DNA from: Vesta saturnalis
Lineage: Eukaryota; Arthropoda; Insecta; Coleoptera; Lampyridae
Direction: 5' to 3'
DNA length: 64,000 bases
Assembly: GCA_036346205.1 (NCBI GenBank)
Contig: JARFJB010002422.1
Span: forward strand, 255,501 to 319,500
Of this stretch, positions 46,701-55,632 are shown in pieces. The notes below the pieces were generated by a model. That model worked only from the letters and a program-made list of their open reading frames with translations, ran no database searches and had not been told where the DNA came from. A program made the position numbers and the translations under genes. Positions within the stretch are counted from its first letter, which is position 1, and every line of letters starts with the position of its first letter.

Positions 46701-48108
46701 GTTTAAGTCCTATGTTCCTCTTGAATGTCTTAGAGTCATGTCTAACTTTATTTATTGTGTTCTCTAATGACATTTGTATTAGTTGTACTATTGTTGGGGA
46801 GAAATTCAAGTCTGCTTCCTCTTGTAACCGCTTGTTGACCATACTTGTGAAAATCTTATATGCAACAACGATATCGGTCTGTAGTTTTCTGTTCTTTGTG
46901 GGTCTCCTTTCTTATACATTGGACTTATAATTGCAATTTTCCATTCTTCTGGCATCTTTTTCTGTTTCCATATTTCTGTAATTAGTTTGAAAATTCTTTT
47001 TTTTACTGATTCGTCTGTGTACTTTATTAGTTCTAGCGGTGTTTTGTCTATTCCTGGGCTTTTATTATTCTTCATCTTTTAATGACTTGCCCTTGAAGAA
47101 TTCGAGTTTTGTCTACCTCCTCTTCCCTTTCCCCTCCTTCTTGTGTTAACAAAATACCTTAGAATTATTCTTCCCAAACTTCCGTTACCTTCTCTTCGTC
47201 CATATATAATTGTTCCTGGGCATCTCGTATTCCAATGTTTTTGCCTTTGTACCGTTCTCCATGTTGGTTTTTTAGGTTCTTATAAAATATTCTTGTATTC
47301 TTATAGTTGTAATTTTCTTGTAATTCTTGTATCTTCTTAGCTACCATTCATTGTTTCTCGGCAGATTTCGTTTACTATATTCCTATCTTTCTTATATTGG
47401 TTTTTTTGTTTCTTGTTATTGTTTTGTGTTATTTACTAACATTTTTTTCCATGATTTATCCTTTTCCTTAATTGCCTGCTCGCACTCTTCATCAAATCAA
47501 TCCTTTTTATAATTCCTTTCTTTTCCCAAGACATCTGCACTTTCCATCACCAATTCCTTTATTTTATTCCATTCATCTTCTATATTATTTTCTTTTGTTT
47601 TTCCTGCTAAACTTTTTGATTTTTGTTAAAAATTATTATTAATTTTATTAAATACATAAATAAAAAGTTCACCTCGAGTAGGACTCGAACCTACGACTTG
47701 TTCTTTACTAGAGTACTGCCCTAACCAACTGTGTGAACGAGATTCAAGCCTCAAAGACTGATATCAATAGGATTCAATGTTCCTTTTTTTTTTCACAGTG
47801 GTCTCGTTCTTCAAGACCTAACATTTGTGCATATTGGTAATAATAATTTGTTGCAAGACGGTTCGATTAACTTTTCCAAACGTTGGCAACAATTTAACAT
47901 TGTAGAAAATATGAAGAGGTTTAAAAAGTGGTAAGTATCTGAAATTTTACAATTTTCGTTTTTAAACTTTTTTTGTAGTACATATTCTTTTAAGAAAAAT
48001 GACAGGATTATAAATTTCTTTCAAAATTTTGACGATTTTATTGGTGAAGATGCAATGTGGCAACTATCAGAATCTATCAAACCTCGTGGAGGTAAGAAAA
48101 CAACTTAG
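25457..48108 (+). CDS. C3G: C3G / Rap guanine nucleotide exchange factor 1 (13 exons visible, 5' end missing)
   Basis: Thirteen exons (listed separately) join to about 3450 coding bases. The product matches the C3G/RAPGEF1 layout: an N-terminal helical region, a long Ser-rich linker with several proline motifs of the P-x-L-P-x-K type bound by Crk SH3 domains, a RasGEF_N domain and a C-terminal RasGEF domain. C3G loads GTP onto Rap1 at the plasma membrane downstream of receptor tyrosine kinases and Crk, affecting adhesion. The strongest matches are NEERSPNLTRFTEHFNKMSY, IDSSSSFRAYR and INFSKRWQQFNI. Exon phases agree at every junction except around 43210-43377, where one base is missing. No start codon exon was found; it must lie upstream, possibly outside the window. 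The introns are packed with transposons. Confidence 0.93.
26137..26960 (+). repeat. Left terminal inverted repeat of the long-TIR mariner
   Basis: About 824 bp complementary to 28667-29487 with scattered differences. The inner end is at ...ATAATGTGATAAAT. Confidence 0.9.
26992..28459 (-). pseudogene. Mariner transposase of the long-TIR element (broken)
   Basis: Reads from ~28380 (LTNEEAFDMLAVYFEC) through a frame change near 28275 into an HTH region (NRRHHTRRVFLRLAHR, TGNVNLPVYRRQRR) and a second HTH ending RTTVQNILREH at ~28050. About 300 bp of non-coding sequence follows. The gene resumes at 27725 with HPYHMVLHHSLNAQDF, then IMWTDESTFHSDG (first Asp) and HNMHYWSETNPHW. In a third frame from 27489 come FLQHDGCPAHYS (second Asp) and PPRSPDLTCLDFYLWGRIKD (third Asp), ending in FEHLGRH and a stop. 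The 28040-27730 gap could be an intron, but no good GT donor is seen; a small insertion is equally possible. All three Asp residues survive. Confidence 0.82.
28667..29487 (-). repeat. Right terminal inverted repeat of the long-TIR mariner
   Basis: About 821 bp, the inverted partner of 26137-26960. It ends GGCCACCCGG before the TA duplication. Confidence 0.9.
30030..31076 (+). mobile_element. Mariner relic (SETMAR-like lineage)
   Basis: Plus-strand transposase in several frames within a C3G intron. N-terminal HTH: KYLQKKGLTPKKIHTD and GVLGDSAPSYQVVKN with an in-frame TGA (30045-30155), then RAFKCGRTTREHAKGARRSH. The catalytic domain has VSAGWVPGMLTPEKKR, YVTVDETWVRHFD (first Asp, ~30490), APVHKSF (second Asp region, ~30782) and DLGPSDFYLFPKLKES (third Asp, ~30855). 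The tail is EHRWNKCLHVQRDYVEKQ. The TVDETW and PSDFYLFPKLK motifs are those of classical DD34D mariners. At least four frame breaks are present and no inverted repeats were found. Confidence 0.82.
31550..31843 (+). CDS. C3G: C3G exon (N-terminal helical region)
   Basis: Acceptor TTTTTGTATAG, donor AAA|GTAATT. Encodes ALKHFRDVVSKNILEMLPG and HHMYQSVARLIKLCDDVLID, corresponding to the YFKTIVDK...YQSLANLIRW part of RAPGEF1. Both ends are phase 0. The frame stays open into the 46 bp intron, so an unspliced reading looks longer than the exon is. Confidence 0.9.
31890..32149 (+). CDS. C3G: C3G exon with first proline motif
   Basis: Begins TLIKLAKEK after acceptor AATTTTAG. Contains PLTPRERQILEQT, like the PLTDREVEIL block of RAPGEF1, and ends in the proline motif SPPPKPPLPDR, a candidate SH3 ligand. 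Ends in phase 2 at AG|GTACAT. Confidence 0.9.
32199..32342 (+). CDS. C3G: C3G exon with Crk-SH3 type motif
   Basis: Acceptor ACATTTTAG, donor CG|GTAAAT. Encodes SSSLPPPLPPKKKGNNRSY; PPPLPPKKK fits the P-x-L-P-x-K consensus for the Crk N-terminal SH3 domain. Confidence 0.9.
32402..33081 (+). CDS. C3G: C3G exon, Ser-rich linker
   Basis: The largest exon, low-complexity Ser/Gln/Asn-rich with SRSPEDSSSLLSASAGSLDS, then DTPPAIPQKTRRKPERQPS and PYDNVPDDSL. The donor is TTGA|GTAGGT at 33082. The alternative GT four bases later would put a stop in the next exon, so the earlier site is chosen. Confidence 0.88.
33132..33248 (+). CDS. C3G: C3G exon with proline motif
   Basis: Acceptor TAATGTAG. Reads SGELLVACQLHQSQ and ends GRPPPLPLKKKH at donor A|GTAAGT. 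The 9.1 kb intron that follows carries three transposase relics and other repeats. Confidence 0.88.
33249..34125. other. C3G intron sequence, no further element seen
   Basis: AT-rich. Open frames around 33329-33674 have no recognisable motif. Confidence 0.35.
34126..35784 (+). mobile_element. Mariner (mauritiana-like) with internal duplication, TA target duplication
   Basis: Flanked by TA at 34124-34125 and 35785-35786. The ends CGAGGGTAGATCGAA and (inverted) AGGAGGATAGATCGC form the terminal repeats. The plus-strand transposase is broken: KLSARWVPRLLTIDQKRIQ, DFLRRFITVDETWIHHYTS (first Asp, ~34745), FFLFPNLKKWLARKKFSSN (third catalytic region, ~35530-35580) and YFEGLDSSYFCEGFN. A ~410 bp segment starting CATTTGGACATGAGAAAG occurs twice, from ~34597 and again from ~35008, so the part around the first Asp is present in two diverged copies. 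The element lies in the C3G intron. Confidence 0.85.
35787..36857. repeat. AT-rich intron DNA with repeated 'ATAGCAATTAC' motifs
   Basis: Copies of TTTCNATAGCAATTACAGTT occur near 36150 (plus), 36205-36225 (inverted), 36430 (plus, diverged) and 36515-36535 (inverted, diverged). They may form a small foldback repeat at about 36148-36228. No gene is seen. Confidence 0.5.
36858..37290. repeat. Degenerate tandem repeat, period about 200 bp
   Basis: AACTACTATAGCCATT...AGTAAACCGCTTTGAAAT...ATAAATT...GTTATTACA at 36858-36925 recurs at 37056-37124. A third partial start (AACTACTACAGC) is near 37270. Confidence 0.7.
37362..38226 (-). mobile_element. Mariner transposase relic, nearly full length
   Basis: Minus strand, starting at about 38226 with MPRNLKEKIQLVSLSFENN. 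An HTH region follows (RTGSVQNERSGRPSTSENKK), then the first Asp in SDENTFLLNGEVN near 37775, NVWSGILGDHITSPILIEKI (~37660), the second Asp in FQQDGAPTQYF (~37500, other frame) and the third position in SSPNLTPLDFF (~37390), where the expected Asp reads Asn. Several frame breaks and the Asp-to-Asn change indicate a dead copy. No inverted repeats were delimited. It lies in the C3G intron. Confidence 0.8.
38990..40269 (+). mobile_element. Tc1/mariner-superfamily transposase of the DD82E type
   Basis: Plus-strand transposase in three frames. N-terminal HTH part at 39020-39500 (ELTLKILVNKMQDKINYTGG, then QETIRRNRLKIGFKFKKCEN). First Asp in YLDETLIHRSYG at ~39505 (preceded by a TAG in the neighbouring frame). 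Next come QRYIIVHAGGAYGF and the second Asp in VVMDNARYHSV (39755). A long helical insert (TRKQEIRDWLESNTVSTTGD and following) precedes the Glu in DLNPIEF at ~40000; a TGA (39988-39990) replaces one residue of the PPYHxDLNPIE motif. Counting that codon, 81 residues separate the second Asp from Glu, the spacing reported for DD82E (Sailor) elements. The acidic C terminus ends at 40269. Terminal repeats were not found. Confidence 0.75.
40270..40980. other. C3G intron sequence without recognisable elements
   Basis: AT-rich. The 101-codon plus-strand frame at 40685 has no known motif. Confidence 0.35.
40981..41400 (-). pseudogene. Myb/SANT-like DNA-binding protein relic
   Basis: Minus-strand fragment of a trihelix/Myb-SANT-like domain (PF13837-type) split over two frames. 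LLISLYKEFRPKVGK is at ~41345-41300, then IKTKKKMWEAIEIEMKNQGY and ALQIENKWNTLERAFK (41215-41080). The other-frame continuation holds NNKTGRAR and CPYE downstream of a stop at ~41077. Such proteins accompany Harbinger and other transposons and also exist as host genes. This fragment is broken and has no start or end. Confidence 0.6.
41401..42389. other. C3G intron sequence, no further element seen
   Basis: AT-rich, no gene supported up to the acceptor at 42388-42389. Confidence 0.35.
42390..42618 (+). CDS. C3G: C3G exon (MAYMEMF segment)
   Basis: Acceptor TTTTTTCTAG, donor AT|GTAAAT. Encodes IMAYMEMFGNCSHANDQEF, matching the KHMLAYMQLLEDY region that follows the preceding proline motif in RAPGEF1. 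A Ser/Gln-rich linker follows. Confidence 0.88.
42671..43068 (+). CDS. C3G: C3G exon: Crk-binding motif and start of RasGEF_N
   Basis: Contains NGIPPALPPKRTRARTKS, with the canonical Crk SH3 ligand PPALPPKR, and SPTLPERKASP. The start of the RasGEF_N domain follows (EEDGPEIRGGQIDALIIMAT). Ends G|GTAATT in phase 1. Confidence 0.92.
43210..43377 (+). CDS. C3G: C3G exon, RasGEF_N core, with a 1-base frame break
   Basis: Acceptor TTTGTTGTAG, donor AC|GTAAGG. The first half reads YQEAFLTTYRTFISPYELI NKLIRRYNHFIA. The second half reads PDRKPRSREAFALIVRVVSD in the frame shifted by one, and only that frame joins the next exon. The break lies close to the CCC at 43312-43314. All other exons keep phase, so one missing base here, either a sequence error or a real null mutation, explains it. 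Confidence 0.88.
43428..43787 (+). CDS. C3G: C3G exon, RasGEF_N end and RasGEF start
   Basis: Reads PSDLGSTLQQVLMDFVQQLI and SCGELTLAKALR, a variable stretch, then the start of the catalytic domain (SEQIAEQMTLLDADLFMKI, EIPEVLIWAQEQ, NEERSPNLTRFTEHFNKMSY). Donor TG|GTATTG splits a Trp codon. Confidence 0.95.
43841..44116 (+). CDS. C3G: C3G exon, RasGEF catalytic core
   Basis: Encodes KIMKHLRKINNFNSYLALLS, ALDSAPVRRLEWQK and LIDSSSSFRAYR, the most conserved part of the Rap exchange domain, ending PPCIPYI with the codon split at AT|GTATGT. The 3.7 kb intron that follows holds a mariner, a LINE relic and two SINE-like copies. Confidence 0.95.
44366..44480 (+). repeat. tRNA-derived SINE-like copy 1
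   Basis: 44366-44440 folds as a tRNA-like head: acceptor TATCTCG/CGAGGTA, D-arm GCAC-AATTGGTTA-GTGT, an anticodon-like loop CTAGCAA, and T-arm GTAGG-TTCAAAT-CCTAC with a B-box GGTTCAAATCC. An AT-rich tail (AACTTTTTATTTATG...) to about 44480 is shared with the inverted copy at 47628-47744, which argues for a SINE rather than a functional tRNA gene. Confidence 0.7.
44854..46146 (-). mobile_element. Mariner relic with terminal inverted repeats
   Basis: About 1.29 kb, bounded by TCTCAGTGGGTATTTCAGTT at 44854 and the inverted TCTCAGAGGGCATTTCAGTT ending at 46146. A TA follows at 46147-46148; the left flank reads TG. The minus-strand transposase is broken: HTH region 45898-45650 (TPNNIARVRRAVIRQPRRSL, then LSRASLHHILKKDLKFHPDK), second Asp motif ILIQQDSAMPHT (~45290), third Asp RSPDLLTLDF (~45160) and MWGYLKSVVYTNPPANIQEL (45150). 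The gene ends near 44953. It lies in the C3G intron. Confidence 0.83.
46597..47347 (-). mobile_element. LINE reverse-transcriptase relic
   Basis: Minus-strand fragments in three frames: KNTRIFYKNLKNQHGERYK at ~47295, MKNNKSPGIDKTPLELIKY and MPEEWKIAIISPMYKKGDPQ plus ENYRPISLLH at 47075-46860, then KTFKRNIGLKQGNPLSTTLF (motif B region, ~46700). The motif order is that of non-LTR RTs. The YADD region and the 3' end are not recognisable, although similar non-coding sequence extends to about 46430. Confidence 0.75.
47628..47744 (-). repeat. tRNA-derived SINE-like copy 2 (inverted)
   Basis: On the minus strand, 47744-47669 gives a tRNA-like head with CAGTTGGTTAGGGCAGTACT (A-box/D-arm) and GTAGGTTCGAGTCCTAC (T-arm, B-box), followed by the same AACTTTTTATTTATGTATTT tail as copy 1. 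The heads differ at several stem positions. It lies only ~50 bp upstream of a C3G exon acceptor. Confidence 0.7.
47799..47930 (+). CDS. C3G: C3G exon, RasGEF C-terminal part
   Basis: Acceptor TTTTTTCACAG, donor TG|GTAAGT. Encodes GLVLQDLTFVHIGN, LLQDGSINFSKRWQQFNI and VENMKRFKK, matching the ILQDLTFVHLGN...FSKRWQQFNI block of RAPGEF1. Confidence 0.95.
47979..48108 (+). CDS. C3G: C3G last exon
   Basis: Acceptor TTTTTTTGTAG. Reads SFKKNDRIINFFQNFDDF, EDAMWQLSESIKPRGGKKTT and a TAG at 48106-48108. The C-terminal helix of RasGEF is complete. A strong donor (GGAG|GTAAGA at 48090-48091) within the last codons would allow an alternative C terminus if a further exon exists. Confidence 0.88.
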
Positions 48109-49264
48109 TAAACATTGCTGATCCTTGGTATAAAGCAATATATGTTTATTAGTACAATTTTAATATGTAACAACCAATTTTGTTGAACTACTTTTAATAG
48201 GCTTTATTCCTATTAATTCTAATTCATTGTTATCATTTGTCTTAGCAATTTAAGAGAACTGAGAAAGCTTTAAGCAAGTGGCATCTTTTTTACTTGAATA
48301 TTTTTAATATTGTGTAATAATTACGCAATGAATTGTAGAGCAACGAACTCTTTTTATTGACCTTTTAGAAGTTGTTACATGTTTTTCGAGTTTCACATGT
48401 TGCTCTTATTTATGCAATTCTTATGTAGGTATTCTATGTTAATGGTTAATAGTACATATCGAAATGTATAATTGATAGTATGATTAGACCTACTAAAAAT
48501 GATTGTATATAGACATGTCCTAATTTTTGCAACTATTAAAGTGTTTCTAAGAGTGTTCATGAATTGAAAAGAACAACGAAATGTGATTTATCAGACTGTT
48601 AATGTGTTTGTCACAGTAATGAAACACTTTGGTATCTGATACTGTGATCTATTAAATTTGCTAATATCGGCAAATGTATACAACTACAATTGTAATCTAT
48701 GATGACTGACTTTTTTCGGTGGTTGTATAAGCACGTAAAGTAATGTTTAGAATTTTTTCTGTGTTAGCACATCTTCCATTTTTTTTTTGTATAGCTGAAT
48801 TTTAGCTTAACCAAATTTCAATGTGTATAGTGTAAATTATTTAATGTTAGTGAAAGAGTTACTATTAGAAGGCCTAATTAAATTTAAGCTGAACTTCAAT
48901 CGTAGTTAAATATTACTAGATTAATTAACGAAATTTTATGTGTTGGTTTTGTTTTGTATATCTTTAAGGAAAAAAACCAGTATTACATTAATGAAGTTTG
49001 AGGCAGAAAATTTAATTAAGAATAAAAGGAAGCGTTCGGAATACAATTAATACTCTTATCAAGTTCTCAAAGGTATGAGCTAAAGTTTAAGTCTTAATAC
49101 ATTATAGTGGAAACACTGAAAGCATAAATCCTTAATATTGGGACCTACTATCTTTTATATTTCTAAATTTATAAAATTTAAAAGGGGAACGCTCTAACAG
49201 TATATTAAAAAACAAGTTTCATATGGCCAGTGTAGAAGCACGAATTCAAGTTTAAAAAAACAAG
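48109..49264. other. Probable C3G 3' UTR / intergenic
   Basis: AT-rich sequence right after the C3G stop with no transposon motif and no open frame of note; a 3' untranslated region is likely. The cleavage site is unclear. Confidence 0.45.
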
Positions 49265-50325
49265 TTCAAGGTCTTATAAAGCATATTTTTTATAATTTGC
49301 CCTTTTTATGCCGTTTTTAAACAAAATTTTTTACTTTAGTTGATTTAGGGATTTTTGTGGTGGTTGGTAATGTCTTAATTTTAAAAGTGAAAATTTGATC
49401 TAGTTGCCATTTTTTTCTGTCGCTAAACACGAAAAGAGAAGACGACCCCTGAAATACTTTCCAAAAATATGTTCACAAACTTGCTCACATTAAAGTTTTC
49501 AACTGGGTACATCCTGTTTTTGAGACATTTTGCAAGAGTGATATGCATGACATAATTGATTAAGCTTTGCCAACCTAAAGATTTTCATAAAAAATGTTCG
49601 GTGAATTAATGGCTATAATGACATTGCAGATGATGACGGCGCGTTTCTTAATATGTCTAGTAAAGAACCAAAATGGCAGCAAATTACAAAAAATATTTAT
49701 ATGCATTTTCTACTTTTAAATATAAAATTACTGCACGTCAACAATTACGTAAGCTACAAACACTCGTAGCATCTTGCATTGATGTTTTTTGTGGTATATA
49801 GTATTACGGAACATTCCGTGAGATAACATAATCATAATGAGAAGTGTCATTTATAAAATATAAATGAATTTATAGAAATAAAAATAATAGTCAGGTAAGA
49901 AGTTATAGAATATTGTGTATCAAGAACAGTAAGGCATGTTTACCGGTCGACGGCCATGTTTGGAGGCTGAGGGGTAGCGAGCCTCTAATTTGGCTGGAGA
50001 CTGGTACAACCCTTAATGTTCGTGATGCTCATACTGTTTTTTGCAGAATAGTATTAAATTTACCAATTGAAATGATTTAATTTCTACTAAATAAACGAAA
50101 AGTCAAAAGTGACGTTTTAAATAGAAATTCCAAATTTTTTGTTCTTATTGTTGTGAAATATAGTATCTATATATAATTTTACGTTGGTAAGTAAAAGACG
50201 TCGGTAAGTAAAATCTTACAGATGAGTAGGGCCTCGCAACCAGTAAACATATCCTACTGTCTTGGAAACAGATATGGTAAAAAACGAAAAAGCTCAATCA
50301 TGCAAAAATAGTATATTATTCAATG

Positions 50326-50422
50326 AGCGTATAATGATGGCTATTATTCACGAGGTGAAGTTTACGGCCACGAGCCCCAGGCGAGTGGGTTAAATCACCG
50401 AGAGAATAGCCATTATACGCGA
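50326..50422. repeat. Imperfect palindrome near the recombinase relic
   Basis: The arms GCGTATAATGATGGCTATTA and CGAGGTGA (left) pair with TCACCGAG and AATAGCCATTATACGC (right) around a GC-richer centre (CACGAGCCCCAGGCGAG). A shorter palindrome GTATAATGGATACATTATAC lies at 52190. These could be recombinase or transposase recognition sites, or the tip of a small foldback element. Confidence 0.6.
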
Positions 50423-50859
50423 GTAGAATACTATACTTTATCCACGACTACTAAATATTTTTGTTGGAAAATTTTGTTACATTACATACATATTTTTAGA
50501 AACGCTATTTTATTCTAACAAATATTTCATACAATACATTATTGTTCATTTATACACAGTACATAGTTATTGAAAATTATAATAATCGTATAATATCTTA
50601 TAATAATTAACACAAAAATCTATGTATTAATCTTAACAAATATCATGTATATAATCTTACAAGATGATGCTATTTATTTATATTTATTAATAATTGTAAT
50701 ATTTGAACAATTGGTCAAGTTAATCGCAGGGATAGAATTAACATCAAAACTAATGTTTTGGTAACTTAAAACATTTGAATTATATGTACATTGATTCGTT
50801 TGGTTTACTTTTGGTTGAATTGAAGATGATATTTTGTTGGCCGTATCGGTTTTATTTTT

Positions 50860-51794
50860 GACGGATTCGTTTATGTAGCCTTCTGCTACGGCGGTGGACT
50901 TCCATCCACCGTGTCTTTTGGGAGCAGTAATATCCCCGCCTGCGTCAACCAGTGTTGTTGCAGAAGATCTGCGGAAACTGCCCAGAATATTGTTCTGAAT
51001 TCGGTAATTTGAGGAAAGCAGCGATATCCATTCCCATTTTTGTAAATTTGTTTATCCCAATTCTCTGAGTTGTACATTTACCATTTGGTAATTTAAAAAG
51101 AATGTGTCACTGGTTACATGACTTGGTCGAAGACTTATATATGTCTTGTATATTTCGTAAAAGTTATCCGTAACAGTAAATTTTTGTCTTGGTATTTGGC
51201 ACATTAACCAAAAAAGCTGATCCACGATCTTGTAAATGGGTTATTTTCATTTCATACAACTCATTACTTCTGCATGCACCCATTACTCCCATTATTAAAG
51301 CAACCTTAAATTACAGAATGTAATGAAATAAATATGTGAAAGATTTACTTAATATCTTATCTTTGTTGCTAGGTATTTATCATCAGATGTTTTAGTTAAA
51401 AAGTTATTGATATCTTCGCTAGAAAAAGTTTTCGCTTTTTTAGGCTGAAAATTGTCTGATTTTAGTAATGAATTTTTTTATAATCTTCTAAATTTATACC
51501 TTGATGTAAGGTGATCGTACTGTTAAGCATTGAGTAATAGGTCCATAGTGTGGAAGATTTATATTTTGCGGATAATTCAGTAAAGTATACTAATAAAGTC
51601 GATTCAGAAAATGAAGTGGTTTTCTTTTCCTTTTGCCAGTTCAAAAAATATTCATAGGCCATATTATATACTTTCCTTGACTTTTCCGGCAATAAATTTA
51701 ATGAGGCAACTTCAGCAGCTTCTCTAATTTCTGGTGGTGTTAAAGAAAAGTAATTTTCATTTTCTATATCCATTTTTAGTTCGTTTTTTAACAC
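50860..51794 (-). pseudogene. Crypton-type tyrosine recombinase relic 2
   Basis: Minus strand. The core-binding domain starts at 51794 (MLKNELKMDIENENYF) with ASLNLLPEKSRKVYNMAYEY, FLNWQKEKKTTSFSES and STLWTYYSMLNSTI. The catalytic domain starts in a second frame at ~51300 with ALIMGVMGACRSNELYEM (first Arg), then DRGSAFLVNVPNTKTKIYC. A third frame near 51030 has GMDIAAFLKLP, then FRRSSATTLVDAGGDIT and PKRHGGWKSTAVAEGYINES, with the second Arg, the His/Trp and the candidate Tyr. The His of the H-x-x-R box is lost at a frame break. It is homologous to 10838-12400 and shares KRHGGW(K/R)STAVAEGYI with it. Confidence 0.8.
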
Positions 51795-51956
51795 AATTTA
51801 AGACAAAATATCAAAACACTGAGAAACCTACACACACAAACAATAATGTCTACAGGTTTGAGTCAAATTTGTTTTGTTTTAAATGCTAGTTCGATTTATA
51901 AAATGTTTCGAAAAACATGGTATGTTAAGAAACAAATATACGACACGCACATTCGA

Positions 51957-52028
51957 AGTCGCTGATGTCTTGGTGTAGATGCTCCTTGCCTTCCAACCGC
52001 GGGTCCCGCGTTCGAATCTGGTCTAGGA
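51957..52028 (+). repeat. tRNA-Gly-like sequence (SINE head or tRNA pseudogene)
   Basis: Reads TCTTGGTGTAGATGCTCCTT, then an anticodon-loop-like CTTCCAA (TCC, Gly) and CGGGTCCCGCGTTCGAATC with a B-box GTTCGAATC. The central part resembles tRNA-Gly (GCCTTCCAA), but the acceptor stem does not pair well, so a functional tRNA is unlikely. Confidence 0.5.
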
Positions 52029-52684
52029 AAATTCACTTTTTTAATTTTTTTTATGTACAGAACTGAATTGAAAATATTTAGTGGTTTACACGATAAAATT
52101 TTAAAAGGAAGCATCTGGCAGCAGTGATTAATGACTCATTAATCACTGCCGTGATTAATGGGTATTATTAAGGTCAAGCAAACAGACGTATAATGGATAC
52201 ATTATACAATAGTCGTGGATAAAATACTTTATGCGATATAAAAATATATTTTTGTAATTTGCTTCCATTTTAATTCTTTAATAGATATATTAAGACACGT
52301 GACGTCATGATCTCCAAGGTCATTATAGCCATTAATTCACAGAACATTTTACGAAAATTTTTAGGTTGGCAAAGTTTGATCCAGAATTATGTTATGCATC
52401 TCACTCTTACAAAATGTGTCAACAACAGGATGCGTCCAGTGGAAATCTTTGATGTGATCAAATTCGCGGCCGTATTTTTGGCAATTTAACGTATTTCAGG
52501 ATGCATACAACCAAAATTATCTTGATTATCTTCCATTTTAGTGTTTTGTGACGAAAGGCGACTAGACCAAATTTTCACTTTTAAAGTTAATACATTATCA
52601 ACCGCCACAAAAATCTCTAAACCAACCACAGTAAACATTTTGGTTTAAAAACGGCATAAAAAACGTGTTTCATAAGACCTTGAA

Positions 52685-54878
<2,194 letters not shown>

Positions 54879-55255
54879 TCAACTGTACTAATTCACTCGA
54901 GATTAGGTATATATCATTGAGTCACTTCCAAAATTTCGCGACTTCCAATTTCGAAGTTGCCCACAGTTTTAAGGCATGTTTGGCTACTAGAGGGCAATGC
55001 GACTTGAAATCCGAAAAAAGCTAGAAAGCGACTATGCTTATGTTTGTATCCAATGAGTTTGGCACTAAGTTCACATATAAGCCACTGGCGACACCGTCGC
55101 TGTAGTTGTTTTCCATGTATTCGTCGTTACTTCCCTTATGTAACATGCACTAAGTAACTTCCAAAATTTGGCAACGTTGGCGGTAGTCACTGAGATTTTG
55201 TTCTATGCTTAGCGCTTACAATTTTAATGTAGGGTCTTTGAATAAAAGAGATATA

Positions 55256-55462
55256 AGTGCATTTTCAGTTAGGTTGATATATTTGCATTAAAAGTTAAAT
55301 AAAGTTTAAAACTTTGTAGAAAGAAGCTTCTAATATTTAATTTATCATCTATTAAGGAAATAATAAATTTAAAATGAGAAAACCACTTTTTTAGGACCTT
55401 TTACACTTATTTTAACTTTTAAAACAAAAGCTTTAAAAAAAAAACCTAACTGAAAATGCACT
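55256..55462. mobile_element. Small MITE-like element
   Basis: The inverted ends AGTGCATTTTCAGTTAGGTT (55256) and AACCTAACTGAAAATGCACT (to 55462) match over 20 bases. Inside there is only AT-rich sequence. No target duplication is clear. Confidence 0.7.
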
Positions 55463-55632
55463 CCAAGGCCTTCTAGTGACAAAATAGTTAAACTACGATA
55501 GGTGCTGGTGGCAGGACGCTATCTTATTTAAGTGAATAAAATACTTGTTGAATATAATTTTATATTTTATTAAAAACATACAAAATAAAAATTCCAGGAA
55601 AATTAAATATTGCTTTTTATTTTAAGCAGGTG

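Larger units (their letters stand above)
49265..52684. mobile_element. 3.4 kb unit with ~400 bp terminal inverted repeats enclosing a tyrosine recombinase relic
   Basis: The outer ends TTCAAGGTCTTATAAAGC (49265) and the inverted TTCAAGGTCTTATGAAAC (ending 52684) open inverted repeats of at least 400 bp (49265-49690 against 52255-52684). Landmarks include TTTTTATGCCGTTTTTAAAC, GATTTTTGTGG and GTGAATTAATGGCTATAATGA in both arms. The repeat may resume further in: CTTTATCCACGACTA at 50437 pairs with TAGTCGTGGATAAA at 52205, implying ~720 bp extra on the left. The centre has a Crypton-type recombinase relic, a palindrome and a tRNA-like segment. No target duplication was recognised. Confidence 0.72.
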
